Assembly: GCA_018397065.1 (NCBI GenBank)
Contig: JAGTRI010000009.1
Span: 1 to 48,345 of the forward strand
Source of the DNA: Candidatus Bathyarchaeota archaeon
GTDB lineage: Archaea > Thermoproteota > Bathyarchaeia > Bathyarchaeales > DTEX01
Direction of reading: 5' to 3'
DNA length: 48,345 bases
A program made the position numbers and the translations under genes. Below are positions 35,884 through 44,637 of the stretch, in pieces. Every line of letters begins with the position of its first letter. The first letter of the stretch is position 1. The notes under the pieces are model-generated. The model was not told where the DNA came from. It searched no databases and saw only the letters and a program-made list of their open reading frames with translations.

Positions 35884-38800
35884 TTATTTTTTGAAGACTA
35901 ATTCAGCGCCGGTGATTAGTCCGTATGGAACATGGATGTATGCGTCAGTCCAATTGTGTTCATCTGTGAAGGAGTATGGACCAACCAGATAGTTCAGCGG
36001 GAAGTAGGGAGTGGCCAATTTGTTATGGAGAGGACCAAAAGTGTTCCTTAACGAACTTACCACTCCTATTGTTAGCTCGTTCTTCCCCTTCTTTACAAAG
36101 TCTGTAATGTCAGCTTCCAAAGGACGCCAAAGAATTGGCACTTGTTCAGCATTATTCACCTTAACTAAGAACAATGTTCCCTTAGCATCAGGCAGCCGAA
36201 TCAATATTTTTTCACCGTTTTTCGGTTTACTTTCAATACTAAACATTGTTTTGTAACACATTATTCCAGCATAGAACGGGTAACCTTGCTCACACCAGTC
36301 TCCACTTTTTAGTATTTCAGGTTCATCGGTAAGAGCAAACTCTGTGTCGGAAAGTTTCTTCACTCCAAAATCGCCGACCAAATACATATCTTCGATAGGA
36401 GTGTCAATGTCGAACTTGCCTGAAAGTTCAACAATATTTTCGCCTACTTGAACAGCCTTGGATATGTCGATTTTTCCGAACTGTTTGTCCCAGTACCAAT
36501 CCTTAACGTACGTTGAGAAAACTTTACCATTAACCCTAAGATTCCATAACGAGGCTTTTTCGATAACTAAGAAAACTTTCTTGTTCTTAACCTCAGATTT
36601 GAATTTTGTCTGCAATTGCAGCCGATATGCTTTTTGAGGCTTAATCTTTTTCCGAATTAAGGCCCACGGTTGGATGCCGATGTAGCTTCCTAGACCCGTT
36701 TCTTTCCAAATTTCCCGACGGGCTTTCCACACAGGCATGTATTCAGTCCATTTTCCACCTTCAAGAGAATATCTGCATGTGTCCAAAGTTAATGAGTTCA
36801 GATGTAAACGGCTAAACTTCCATTCGCTGGGAAGCTTCGTTATTACTTCTTCAGCTTTTTTCACTGGCAGCAACTGCTCAGTTTCTGGTTTTTGCGTTGA
36901 ATCTATGACAAACGCGTGGCTGCCTACAGGATAGAACTCGGCTCTAATGACGGTTTTTCCTTGTTGAATTGCGGCTTCAACGGGCACAATGTCTCCCGTA
37001 CATAGGTTCCACTCTGTTACTTTACCTTCTGCTGAAAGCAAAATGGTTGCATTGTACTTGTTTGTTCGGCTAGTATTTGCTAAAAAGAGTATGTGCCTTT
37101 TTCCAACAATTCTATGATGCACAAGTATATCACCAATTTCGTTGCTTTTTTCGTCAATAACGCTGACAGTCCTAGGCAAAACCTTGTCGAGGACTCGTGC
37201 AACATCATCTTTTTGAAGTTCAACCTTGATTGCGTTGCTATGTTCCAATATGGCAGCTATTTTTTTGTTGCATCTCGAGCATGAACAGCCATCGACCATG
37301 GTAGGTGTTTCGCCCACAAAAATTACTTTACCACCGGCGTCCATGAATTTCTTTAAAAGCGAAACGGTTGTTCGAGCCCAAGTTAAAGAAGGAGGAACGA
37401 TGACGATTTTGTAATGCCCTTCTTTTATGATGAAATTTTTTCCTCTAATGCGTCCATGGCGAGAGATGATGATCTCGTCGCCGTAATCAAAATCTCGATG
37501 CAACGAAAGCAAGTCGTCTTGAAGCCTAACTAGAGCATTATGATATTTCCAAACTGGCGTTTCATGTCCTTCAGCAATAGCTGAGAAGTTTGCCCATGCG
37601 CTTCCAATAGGATGCAAGAGAAGAATGTCCGCATAGAATTTTCCTTGAGAACACAAGTATCCACCTCTTGAATGATAGTCGTTTATGAGCTTAAAGTAAT
37701 CCCAATAAGGCTGATGATAACTGAATGTTGGTGGCCAGTCTCTTTTTGCGTCGCCCTTCATTGTATAAAGAGAGAGATGTGGACAAAAGAACGTAATCCC
37801 AAGGGCTAAGTGAAAATCGCCTATCCACTTCTGGTCCTCAAAAGTCATGCATTGACCGCTTGTTCCGAAAATTTCTGAAAGAACCCTGGTCTTTCCGAAC
37901 TGGTGTGCGACGCTTGAACATTGCTTAAGCGTCAGGGCGTCCTTGATGTTGCGGCCGAGGTGGTCTATGCCTGGGAGCTGCATATATTCGTAATGCGGCA
38001 TAGCTGCACCTATTACCCTTATTTGTGAACTAAGTGTATCTTCCTCGAGGTAATGGCCAGTCATCTTCAAACTGTATTTTTCGCATCGCTTAGCATATGG
38101 GATTGTCCAAGCCTCAACGAAACGTAAGGTAACAGTTCTCCACAAATCATACCGTACTTTCTTGCACCCTTCGCCGTCGTATATGACGAGTGGAAGTTTT
38201 TCTCGAATATCGTAGTTATTGTGCCTTAGAAAGTATTCAGCAAAGTTTTCAGTCCATGGGCACACCTTACCTGTTGCAAAATTAGGTTCATCAGTAAAAA
38301 TTCCAGGCATGTATTCCCCGAAGTCTTTCCTAAACTTTTTCGCGTAGGCGTCATGAGTAACCTTCAAAAATTCCTCTGTCACTTCAGGGTTCAAAAGGTC
38401 AACATAACTTTCGCCATTATGCCAATTGTTTTTTGCTATCACGCAAACTTTGAATTTTAAAATTTTTCCTTTTCCTCTCAAATCGCTTACCTTGCTTATT
38501 CGCCTAAAGCTCTTCATGGCAGTTGGCGACGAAAACTCAATTTCGTAGATTCCCAGAACCGACGGGTCTCTCAGATCCTTCGACAGATCTTCTTTTTTTA
38601 TTTCTTCAAAATGAACAAACTTGCTTCGGTATTTGTCGCCTTTTTCTGGTACAAACCCTCCTGCGAATCCGCTTGGCCACTTATCCTCATCATACAGCCA
38701 AGATTCAGTTCCAACTTTTTTACCCGTTCTTAAACATGCCCTTATGCATTTCATCCATTCTTCTGAAAGATAAGCTGTTGCAAGTCCAACTCTGGAATGC

Positions 38801-38940
38801 ATGAAATAGCCGCCGAACCCTTTGTCTGCGAACTCTTGCACTTGCCAGCTTAATTCTTCAGGATTCAAAGCGTCGTTCCATGACCAGAATGGTGAGGGTC
38901 TATATTCCTTACCTGGATTTTTAAAATCCTTAACGTTCAT
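35884..38940 (-). CDS. GH106-like glycoside hydrolase (alpha-L-rhamnosidase-like)
   Basis: A very large cytoplasmic-looking protein, 1018 residues with no signal peptide. The N-terminal 450 residues hold the catalytic barrel: SPFWSWNDALNPEEL, the WLYDEDKWPSG segment (81-91), GIFTDEPNF with candidate acid E218, and RVLSEIFGTSG. A glutamine-amidotransferase-like or beta-galactosidase-trimer-like middle (KIVIVPPSLTWARTT, KVIFVGETPTMVDG) follows, then beta-sandwich domains to the end (LRVNGKVFSTYVKDWYWDK). This matches the GH106 rhamnosidase family layout. Being intracellular, it would act on imported oligosaccharides or glycosides. Specificity is not proven. Confidence 0.8.
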   Translation of the reverse strand: MNVKDFKNPGKEYRPSPFWSWNDALNPEELSWQVQEFADKGFGGYFMHSRVGLATAYLSEEWMKCIRACLRTGKKVGTESWLYDEDKWPSGFAGGFVPEKGDKYRSKFVHFEEIKKEDLSKDLRDPSVLGIYEIEFSSPTAMKSFRRISKVSDLRGKGKILKFKVCVIAKNNWHNGESYVDLLNPEVTEEFLKVTHDAYAKKFRKDFGEYMPGIFTDEPNFATGKVCPWTENFAEYFLRHNNYDIREKLPLVIYDGEGCKKVRYDLWRTVTLRFVEAWTIPYAKRCEKYSLKMTGHYLEEDTLSSQIRVIGAAMPHYEYMQLPGIDHLGRNIKDALTLKQCSSVAHQFGKTRVLSEIFGTSGQCMTFEDQKWIGDFHLALGITFFCPHLSLYTMKGDAKRDWPPTFSYHQPYWDYFKLINDYHSRGGYLCSQGKFYADILLLHPIGSAWANFSAIAEGHETPVWKYHNALVRLQDDLLSLHRDFDYGDEIIISRHGRIRGKNFIIKEGHYKIVIVPPSLTWARTTVSLLKKFMDAGGKVIFVGETPTMVDGCSCSRCNKKIAAILEHSNAIKVELQKDDVARVLDKVLPRTVSVIDEKSNEIGDILVHHRIVGKRHILFLANTSRTNKYNATILLSAEGKVTEWNLCTGDIVPVEAAIQQGKTVIRAEFYPVGSHAFVIDSTQKPETEQLLPVKKAEEVITKLPSEWKFSRLHLNSLTLDTCRYSLEGGKWTEYMPVWKARREIWKETGLGSYIGIQPWALIRKKIKPQKAYRLQLQTKFKSEVKNKKVFLVIEKASLWNLRVNGKVFSTYVKDWYWDKQFGKIDISKAVQVGENIVELSGKFDIDTPIEDMYLVGDFGVKKLSDTEFALTDEPEILKSGDWCEQGYPFYAGIMCYKTMFSIESKPKNGEKILIRLPDAKGTLFLVKVNNAEQVPILWRPLEADITDFVKKGKNELTIGVVSSLRNTFGPLHNKLATPYFPLNYLVGPYSFTDEHNWTDAYIHVPYGLITGAELVFKK

Positions 38941-39080
38941 AAAAATTGCCTCTTTTTAATAGTGTTTTTTAATATTATTTTTGATGGGTTTTAACTTTTA
39001 ACATTTTATAATTATTTGATGAGGAAAATGTAAAATTCGTTATATGTGCCAACAACAAATATTCATTAAGGAAGAAGACA

Positions 39081-39962
39081 ATGCAGCTTCCTCTCTTTAA
39101 TGTTACTAAATCAGCCCTTTGCACTTGCCTACCTAAGTTTAATATTAATCCATACCTTGGCAGATGCGCACATGGATGCGTTTATTGTTATGCAGTGAAA
39201 TTTCCAAGTTTTAGAGGCCCAACAATTCCAAGATTAAAAATAAAAAATGACATCATTCAGATGGTGGAAACAACAAAGAACCGTTGGCCAGTCATGTTAA
39301 GCGACTCAACTGACCCCTACCAACCACTTGAAAAGGAGTATGAAATTACCAGAAGTTGCCTATACGCATTAACGGAAAAAAAGTTTCCTATTCTCGTAGT
39401 CACCAAGTCTAACCTTGTGACGCGAGACATCGATTTACTAAGAAAAACAGAAACAGTAGTCTCGATGACTATAACGACTCTTCGGGAGGAAACAGCGAAA
39501 ACCATCGAACCGCATGCTCCATTGCCAAATTCAAGATTTGAGGCTTTAGAACAAATTGCAGATGAAGGCATACCTACTGTTGTAAGAATTGATCCGATTA
39601 TCCCCTTAGTGAATTGGAACATTGATGAACTTGAAAAAATTGTATGTCATTCAGCCGACATTGGAGTTAAGCAGATAACAGCCTCAACAATGAAGTTGGT
39701 TAAGGGAGTTTTTGGATCGCTAAAAAACGAGAACCCGCGTCTTTTCAACACATTACAGAGTAGCTACAGCGATGGCGAATGGATTTGTGGATACAAGTAT
39801 CTTAATAGGGAGAAACGTTTCAAAATACTCAGCGAGCTTAAAAGCATTGTCGCCAAACATGGGCTTAAGTTTGCAACGTGCAGAGAAGGTTTTCCCCAAC
39901 TTAACAATAATATATGCGACGGCTCAGCGTATTGTAGAACGTCATTAAATGAATTTGCATAA
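39081..39962 (+). CDS. SPL-family radical SAM protein
   Basis: A 293-residue radical SAM enzyme. The cluster cysteines are C29, C33 and C36 in GRCAHGCVYCYA (CX3CX2C). VMLSDSTDPYQPLEKEYEIT is characteristic of the spore-photoproduct-lyase-like/Rv2578c-type group, which is common in archaea and not restricted to spore formers. Later text (PTVVRIDPIIPLVNWN) completes the barrel. Substrate unknown; a DNA-repair role is possible given NreA nearby but is not supported directly. ATG 39081 start after an AT-rich promoter region. Confidence 0.85.
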   Translation: MQLPLFNVTKSALCTCLPKFNINPYLGRCAHGCVYCYAVKFPSFRGPTIPRLKIKNDIIQMVETTKNRWPVMLSDSTDPYQPLEKEYEITRSCLYALTEKKFPILVVTKSNLVTRDIDLLRKTETVVSMTITTLREETAKTIEPHAPLPNSRFEALEQIADEGIPTVVRIDPIIPLVNWNIDELEKIVCHSADIGVKQITASTMKLVKGVFGSLKNENPRLFNTLQSSYSDGEWICGYKYLNREKRFKILSELKSIVAKHGLKFATCREGFPQLNNNICDGSAYCRTSLNEFA

Positions 39963-40218
39963 TGGAAAATCTAACACAGTTAAAGTTGCAAGACACAATT
40001 TTTAAGATGAAGATGGCTATCTTCAGCAAAAAATTGGAATGCCATAAAAGTTTTTATTGTTTGTCACAATGGAGACCCCGATATTGCTGGTTTCAACCCT
40101 TTCTTTTGGTCTTAGATGGATCTTGAAACGTTTTATTTTGGAAATAAATCTCTAATAAAAATGCATTTTAGAAGATTAAGGTGAAACTTATAATTTCATA
40201 CAATGTTTCCTATGCAGT

Positions 40219-40296
40219 TTATTTGTATCTAGCGCGTCTCTTTTGTCTTTTTTTCTTTTCACGCCGCATTCTTTTCTTTTTCCACTTGGCTCTCAT
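40219..40296 (-). CDS. rpl41e: Ribosomal protein eL41
   Basis: A 25-residue protein beginning MRAKWKKKRMRREKKK and ending RYK, ending at TAA 40219-40221. Nearly every residue is basic, and the text follows eukaryotic/archaeal eL41 (MRAKW...KKRMRR...KRR) over its full 25-residue length. ATG 40296 matches the family start; an in-frame ATG at 40305 would add MKT. Two tiny upstream frames lie before it: one ends 3 nt before ATG 40305, and MKALRR from ATG 40322, with a GGAG ahead of it, stops in a TGA that overlaps ATG 40305 (ATGA). A TATA box sits further upstream. Confidence 0.88.
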   Translation of the reverse strand: MRAKWKKKRMRREKKKRQKRRARYK

Positions 40297-40391
40297 CGTC
40301 TTCATCTTCTAAGGGCTTTCATCTTTTCTCCAAGGTCTTCTAGGGCAACCTAGCAAATCGTCCTTGGCTTTTGAGAAACTCATATTTTTAT

Positions 40392-40402
40392 CCTTTTAAA
40401 CC
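40392..40402 (-). promoter_or_regulatory. TATA box of the eL41 transcript
   Basis: The minus strand reads GGTTTAAAAGG. A start about 25 nt downstream would fall near 40372, leaving a leader of about 70 nt before the eL41 ATG that includes the GGAG and the MKALRR mini-frame. Confidence 0.4.
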
Positions 40403-40526
40403 TTTTGGATACCCTTTCTATCTTATTGAAAAACTGGAGACAAGATATGTCTATACCTAGTCTTTATAAACTTCGTTCTGTTTTTTAGTGATGCGCAATT
40501 ATCTGAAATCAAGGTGAACAATTCGT

Positions 40527-41417
40527 ATGAAAGGCGATTTGCTTTGTCTCCCATGCACAGTGAGAACAGCATATGACATTGCAGTTAAGGCAACTTCAGA
40601 CAAAAATGTCCAGAACAAACTTGTTTATGAAACAATTAAGTGGTTGGCTAATGACCCAAACGTGCTTAATGACACGCCAGCAGCATTTCACACTTATGTT
40701 CAAAGGCTAGCGAAAAAAATAACGGGCAATCCTGACCCGTTCAGGGAGTTAAAGAAGGCTTCAAACGAGATTGCGTTACGTGCAGTTAAAGTTTTAGAAA
40801 ATAAATGTAGATGTCTAGAGTTTAAAGAATCATTTAGGCTCGCGGCATTAGGGTCGATTTGTGGGAACACGATTGACTTTGAAGTTGAGGGGCACAGGTT
40901 TTTCATGGACGAGCTGGAGACTTCACTCTGTGCATGTTTGAAAGAGAACTTAGCGATAGATGACACTTCAAATCTCTTATTGACACTTTCAAAGTCGAAG
41001 AAAGTTGTTTACTTGCTTGACAACGCTGGCGAAATTGTGTTTGACAAGTTTTTCATTAGAAAAATCAGAGAGAATTTTCCAGTCAAGATCATTGCGGTTG
41101 TCAAAGAGGGCCCAATTTTGAACGATGCAACGATGGAGGACGCTGAACAAGTTGGACTTAGAGAAGTTGCTGAAGTGATTACGACGGGAAATGACCATAT
41201 AGGCTTTGACCTTGAAGAGTCGTCGGAAGAATTATTAACTCACATCAGAACTGCAGACATCGTCATTGCAAAGGGACAGGGAAACTACGAAAGCATCACA
41301 GAGGTTGAAAACGTTTTCCCTAGACCCATTGTATATATTTTGAGGGCAAAATGCTCGCTGGTTGCAGACAAATTAGGAGTGCCAAGAAACGCAAACATCG
41401 TTAAAGTAATAGACTAA
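40527..41417 (+). CDS. DUF89 damage-control phosphatase-like protein
   Basis: A 296-residue protein of the DUF89/ARMT1 family, metal-dependent phosphatases that remove harmful phospho-metabolites. Landmarks: cysteine-containing start (GDLLCLPCTVRTA), LAALGSICGNTIDFE, VVYLLDNAGEIVFDKFFI (the Asp-Asn site), VVKEGPILNDATMEDA, and IAKGQGNYESI. AAGGTGA lies 9 nt before ATG 40527. It converges on tatD with 19 nt between the stops. The natural substrate is unknown; sugar phosphates would fit the neighbours. Confidence 0.88.
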   Translation: MKGDLLCLPCTVRTAYDIAVKATSDKNVQNKLVYETIKWLANDPNVLNDTPAAFHTYVQRLAKKITGNPDPFRELKKASNEIALRAVKVLENKCRCLEFKESFRLAALGSICGNTIDFEVEGHRFFMDELETSLCACLKENLAIDDTSNLLLTLSKSKKVVYLLDNAGEIVFDKFFIRKIRENFPVKIIAVVKEGPILNDATMEDAEQVGLREVAEVITTGNDHIGFDLEESSEELLTHIRTADIVIAKGQGNYESITEVENVFPRPIVYILRAKCSLVADKLGVPRNANIVKVID

Positions 41418-41436
41418 ATATTGTGAAAAAGAATTC

Positions 41437-42195
41437 TCAGAATCCAAAAATCCTCTTTGCATTTTCCGTGGTTATTTGAGCTGCAGTTTCCTCTTTCTCT
41501 TTTTTCAGTTCAGCCACATAGTGAAGGGCCTTCAAAACGTGACTTGGTTCTGAGGTTTCACCTTGATATGTCACAGGCGAATCAGTTTCCAGCAAGATTC
41601 TGTCTAAAGGCGTGTTTTCAATTATGGATATATGCTCTTTACTATAGGACAGCGCAGGTGTTGCTGAAACATAGTAACCTTTGTCTAGGAGTTTATTTAA
41701 ATCATTCAAGGATCCTGTGAACCAGTGAAAAACAGCTTTTTTAACACCTATCTCAATTACTGTGTCGACACAATCTGTCCATGCCCCTCTACTATGAATT
41801 GATACTGGCTTCTTATGTTTCTTTGCAATTTCAAGAAGCCTTCTGAACGTTTGTCTCTGCAAATTCTTTTTCTGTTCATCCTTTCTGACTGCTTTATACC
41901 AGTAATCTAAGCCAATTTCGCCGACAGCAATGATTTGGTCAATGTTTTCTTCAATAAACTTTAGGTCCACATCGACCCTCTGCTCATCTATCCAGCCGGG
42001 ATGAATGCCTAAGGATGGATAGATTTTAAGATTTGGCCTCGTGTGTTGAGTACTTTCGTTTAATACCCACAAGTTAGACTTCTGGTCTACGCCCATCGTA
42101 ATAATCTTGGTTATCCCGACCTGCTCTGCTCTAATCAGAGCTTCATCTATTTGTTCGATGCTCTCAAGGTGCGTATGCGTATCTATAAGTTCCAT
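41437..42195 (-). CDS. TatD-family metal-dependent hydrolase
   Basis: A 252-residue TIM-barrel hydrolase. The N-terminal IDTHTHLES supplies the first metal ligands (H7, H9). Others come from GEIGLDYWY, VSIHSRGAW, VFHWFTGS and LLETDSPV, all in TatD order. Members are DNases or general phosphoester hydrolases. The minus-strand ribosome binding site GAGGT is well placed before ATG 42195. No Tat-transport genes are nearby. Confidence 0.88.
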   Translation of the reverse strand: MELIDTHTHLESIEQIDEALIRAEQVGITKIITMGVDQKSNLWVLNESTQHTRPNLKIYPSLGIHPGWIDEQRVDVDLKFIEENIDQIIAVGEIGLDYWYKAVRKDEQKKNLQRQTFRRLLEIAKKHKKPVSIHSRGAWTDCVDTVIEIGVKKAVFHWFTGSLNDLNKLLDKGYYVSATPALSYSKEHISIIENTPLDRILLETDSPVTYQGETSEPSHVLKALHYVAELKKEKEETAAQITTENAKRIFGF

Positions 42196-42302
42196 GGCAA
42201 TACCTCTTTTTGGCTAACGTAGAAACAACATCAGTAACAATTTTAGTTAATAAACCTTTTAACCTATTTCTTTTATTTTATGTATGATTGGTGATCTGCG
42301 TT

Positions 42303-43307
42303 ATGCCCGACAATGTTGGAATAGCTGTGGTTGGAGCCGGATTCGTCGGTGGCCAAGCGCATGTTCCAGCCTTCAAAAAAATACCTGGCTCTGACCTTGT
42401 TGTCATCTGCGACAAAATAGAGACAAGGGTAAAACCGCTTTCCGAAAAATACGGTGTTAAATATTGCCTCGACTACGAAGAGGTTTTGAAAGATCCCCGT
42501 GTCGAAGCTGTTGTTTTGGCTGTGCCAACTCCTTTCCATTTTGACTTGGCAATGAAAGCTATTGAAAAAGGCAAACATGTCTTGTGCGAAATGCCTCTAG
42601 CACCTACAATCGAGCAAATTCGAAAGATGAAAAAAGCGGCGGAAAAAAGCAAGGTTCTCTTGCTACCAGACTTGAACTATAGATTTGCTCCAATCTATAT
42701 AAAAACAAAGGAAATGATACAGGAAAGCGTTATTGGAACCCCCATTGCGGTACATTATAGAGAGTTCATTCCCGCTGCTGCGTTAGCTGAGCAGTGGCCA
42801 GCTGGTTCTTGGGCTTGGGACATAAAAAGAAGTGGAGGGTACCCTGATTTCACGCTTTCAGTGTGGGCAATCGACATGTTAAGATGGCTGTTCGCGGACG
42901 AGATAGTTGATGTTGAATGGATGTCCAACTATACTCCGCTTAAACAGTTCGGTGGAATCCTCGGATATAATACAATGGGCTTAATCAAATTTGAAAAAGG
43001 AGTTGCCGGCTCCTTGCATTATGGAGCAACTGTTAATCAGCTGGCAAGTACAAGTAGACTTGAAGTTTATGGAGACAATACAAACGTTCTACACGCAGTT
43101 TGGAACAACAAAATAGTTCTCTTCGGATCGGACCCTGAACCAAAAGAAATCCCAGTTGAAGCAAAAGGTACGCGAATGTGGGGGCATTACCAAATAGACA
43201 ATCACTTCGTGGAGTGTATCCAGCAAAATAGAAAGCCTTTAGTAACAGTTGAAGATGCCATCCGAACCCAGGAAATCGCACAAAAGATGGTGAAAAACCT
43301 GAAATGA
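42303..43307 (+). CDS. Gfo/Idh/MocA-family dehydrogenase (third)
   Basis: A 334-residue NAD(P) dehydrogenase: VGIAVVGAGFVGGQAHVP nucleotide fold, CEMPLAP in place of the usual EKP motif (the catalytic lysine is not at the expected place), and SGGYPDFTLSVWAIDMLRW as the substrate segment. ATG 42303 is preferred over the TTG/GTG at 42288-42293 because homology begins there. Its stop overlaps the mtd start by 4 nt (ATGA), so the two proteins are translationally coupled. The missing EKP lysine suggests changed chemistry compared with the two paralogues at 4.8-7.0 kb. Confidence 0.83.
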   Translation: MPDNVGIAVVGAGFVGGQAHVPAFKKIPGSDLVVICDKIETRVKPLSEKYGVKYCLDYEEVLKDPRVEAVVLAVPTPFHFDLAMKAIEKGKHVLCEMPLAPTIEQIRKMKKAAEKSKVLLLPDLNYRFAPIYIKTKEMIQESVIGTPIAVHYREFIPAAALAEQWPAGSWAWDIKRSGGYPDFTLSVWAIDMLRWLFADEIVDVEWMSNYTPLKQFGGILGYNTMGLIKFEKGVAGSLHYGATVNQLASTSRLEVYGDNTNVLHAVWNNKIVLFGSDPEPKEIPVEAKGTRMWGHYQIDNHFVECIQQNRKPLVTVEDAIRTQEIAQKMVKNLK

Positions 43308-44149
43308 GTGATGCCTTAAGAATAGGCATCCTAAAGCTCGGATGCATTGGAACTTTACCTCTTATTGAATTTTTGTTAGATGAAAGGGCTGAAAGAACAG
43401 ACATCAACATAAAAGTCTCAGGTTCGGGAGCTAAATTAGAACTAAACCAGTGTATTGAAGCTACGAAAGTCTTACTGGAGAAGAAGCCTAGCTTAGTAAT
43501 GCTTATTGGTCCAGCACAGGCTTCTCAGGGACCGTCTGAAGCACGCAGGATGCTAGCTACAGCAAATATGCCAACAGTTGTGATATCCGACAGCCCAGCA
43601 AAGAAGATTGTCAAAGAATTGGAAGAGATTGGTTTCGGATACATTATTGTTGAAGCTGATTCAATGATTGGTGCTCGAAGAGAGTTTCTTGACCCAGCAG
43701 AAATGGCGATATATAATTCTGACATGATAAAAGTTCTAGCAGTTACAGGCACTTACAATCTTATTGTAGATGCTTTGGATAAGACAATTGAATTTATTAA
43801 GTCAGGCAAAAAGCCAGAGATGCCAAGAATAATTGTGGAAGGCACAAAGGCTGTTGAAGCTGCTGGATTCTCTAATCCATACGCTAAGGCTAAGGCGTTT
43901 GCTGCTTACGAAATGGCATGTCAAGCGTCAAAGCTTACAACAGAGGCTTGCTTTAGGGTTCAAGACCCAAACATATATGTTCCCATGGTTGCGACAGCAC
44001 ATGAAATTGTAAGGTCAGCTGCTAAACTTGCGGATGAAGCGCGAGAAATTGAGAAAAGATGCGACACAGTTTTTCGTAAACCACACTTTAAAGACGGAGC
44101 AGCAGGAACCAAAAAAGCACTGATGGAGAAGCCGAAAAAAGGTGCATGA
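43304..44149 (+). CDS. mtd: F420-dependent methylene-H4MPT dehydrogenase
   Basis: Reversibly oxidises methylene-tetrahydromethanopterin with coenzyme F420 (EC 1.5.98.1), a step of archaeal C1 metabolism. The 281-residue protein shows the Mtd pattern: RIGILKLGCIGTLPLIEFLL, LDERAERTDI, VSGSGAKLE, PAEMAIYNSDMIKVLAVTGTY, FSNPYAKAKAFAAYEMA, and ADEAREIEKRCDTVFRKPH. It overlaps the preceding Gfo/Idh/MocA gene by 4 nt, an unusual partner. No other C1-pathway gene is in the window, so its carbon source (methylated compounds, formaldehyde or CO2) cannot be told here. Confidence 0.93.
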   Translation: MSDALRIGILKLGCIGTLPLIEFLLDERAERTDINIKVSGSGAKLELNQCIEATKVLLEKKPSLVMLIGPAQASQGPSEARRMLATANMPTVVISDSPAKKIVKELEEIGFGYIIVEADSMIGARREFLDPAEMAIYNSDMIKVLAVTGTYNLIVDALDKTIEFIKSGKKPEMPRIIVEGTKAVEAAGFSNPYAKAKAFAAYEMACQASKLTTEACFRVQDPNIYVPMVATAHEIVRSAAKLADEAREIEKRCDTVFRKPHFKDGAAGTKKALMEKPKKGA

Positions 44150-44193
44150 ATATTCTACCACAGCAGTTCCTATCAGTGTTATTTTCTCCTTAA

Positions 44194-44207
44194 CGTTTAT
44201 CTATAAG
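44194..44207 (+). promoter_or_regulatory. TATA box of rpl14e
   Basis: CGTTTATCTATAAG lies about 45 nt before the eL14 start. A GGAGG at 44233-44237 follows, 7 nt from ATG 44245. Confidence 0.4.
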
Positions 44208-44244
44208 TTGATTATTTTTTCAGAGGAGTACTGGAGGTTCCATG

Positions 44245-44574
44245 ATGCCTGCAATTGAAGTTGGAAGAGTTTGCGTCAAAAAAATGGGCAGAGAAGCTGG
44301 CAAAAAATGCGTAATAATAGACGTCATCGACAAAAACTTCGTTCTAGTAACTGGGCCGAAATCTGTAACAGGAGTGAAACGTAGACGTGTCAACGTAAAC
44401 CACTTAGAGGTCACTGAAGAAACAATTAAAATCAAACGTGGAGCATCCGACGAAGAGGTTGCTCAAGCGCTCGGGGTGCCTCTGAAACCAGAGAAAACTG
44501 AAAAAACAGAGGAACCCGCAAAGCTTGAGAAAAAAGAAGAACCTAAAAAAGCCAGAAGGAAAAAGGCCGAGTAG
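44245..44574 (+). CDS. rpl14e: Ribosomal protein eL14
   Basis: A 109-residue large-subunit ribosomal protein shared by archaea and eukaryotes. The KOW-like core reads [19 protein letters not shown] and [21 protein letters not shown]; a lysine/glutamate-rich tail (from about residue 80, [17 protein letters not shown]) is longer than in many archaea. ATG 44245 has better spacing from GGAGG (7 nt) than ATG 44242 (4 nt). It is followed by cbf5, the common archaeal eL14-cbf5 order. Confidence 0.92.
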   Translation: MPAIEVGRVCVKKMGREAGKKCVIIDVIDKNFVLVTGPKSVTGVKRRRVNVNHLEVTEETIKIKRGASDEEVAQALGVPLKPEKTEKTEEPAKLEKKEEPKKARRKKAE

Positions 44575-44593
44575 GCAGAAACAATCCTCAAAC

Positions 44594-44603
44594 CTTTTTA
44601 ATC
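44594..44603 (+). promoter_or_regulatory. TATA box of cbf5
   Basis: CTTTTTAATC lies about 40 nt before ATG 44638, with AGAGGA at 44625-44630 as the ribosome binding site 7 nt from the start. This points to transcription separate from rpl14e. Confidence 0.4.
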
Positions 44604-44637
44604 TCTTATTCATCTCATTCTGTCAGAGGAAATAGAG

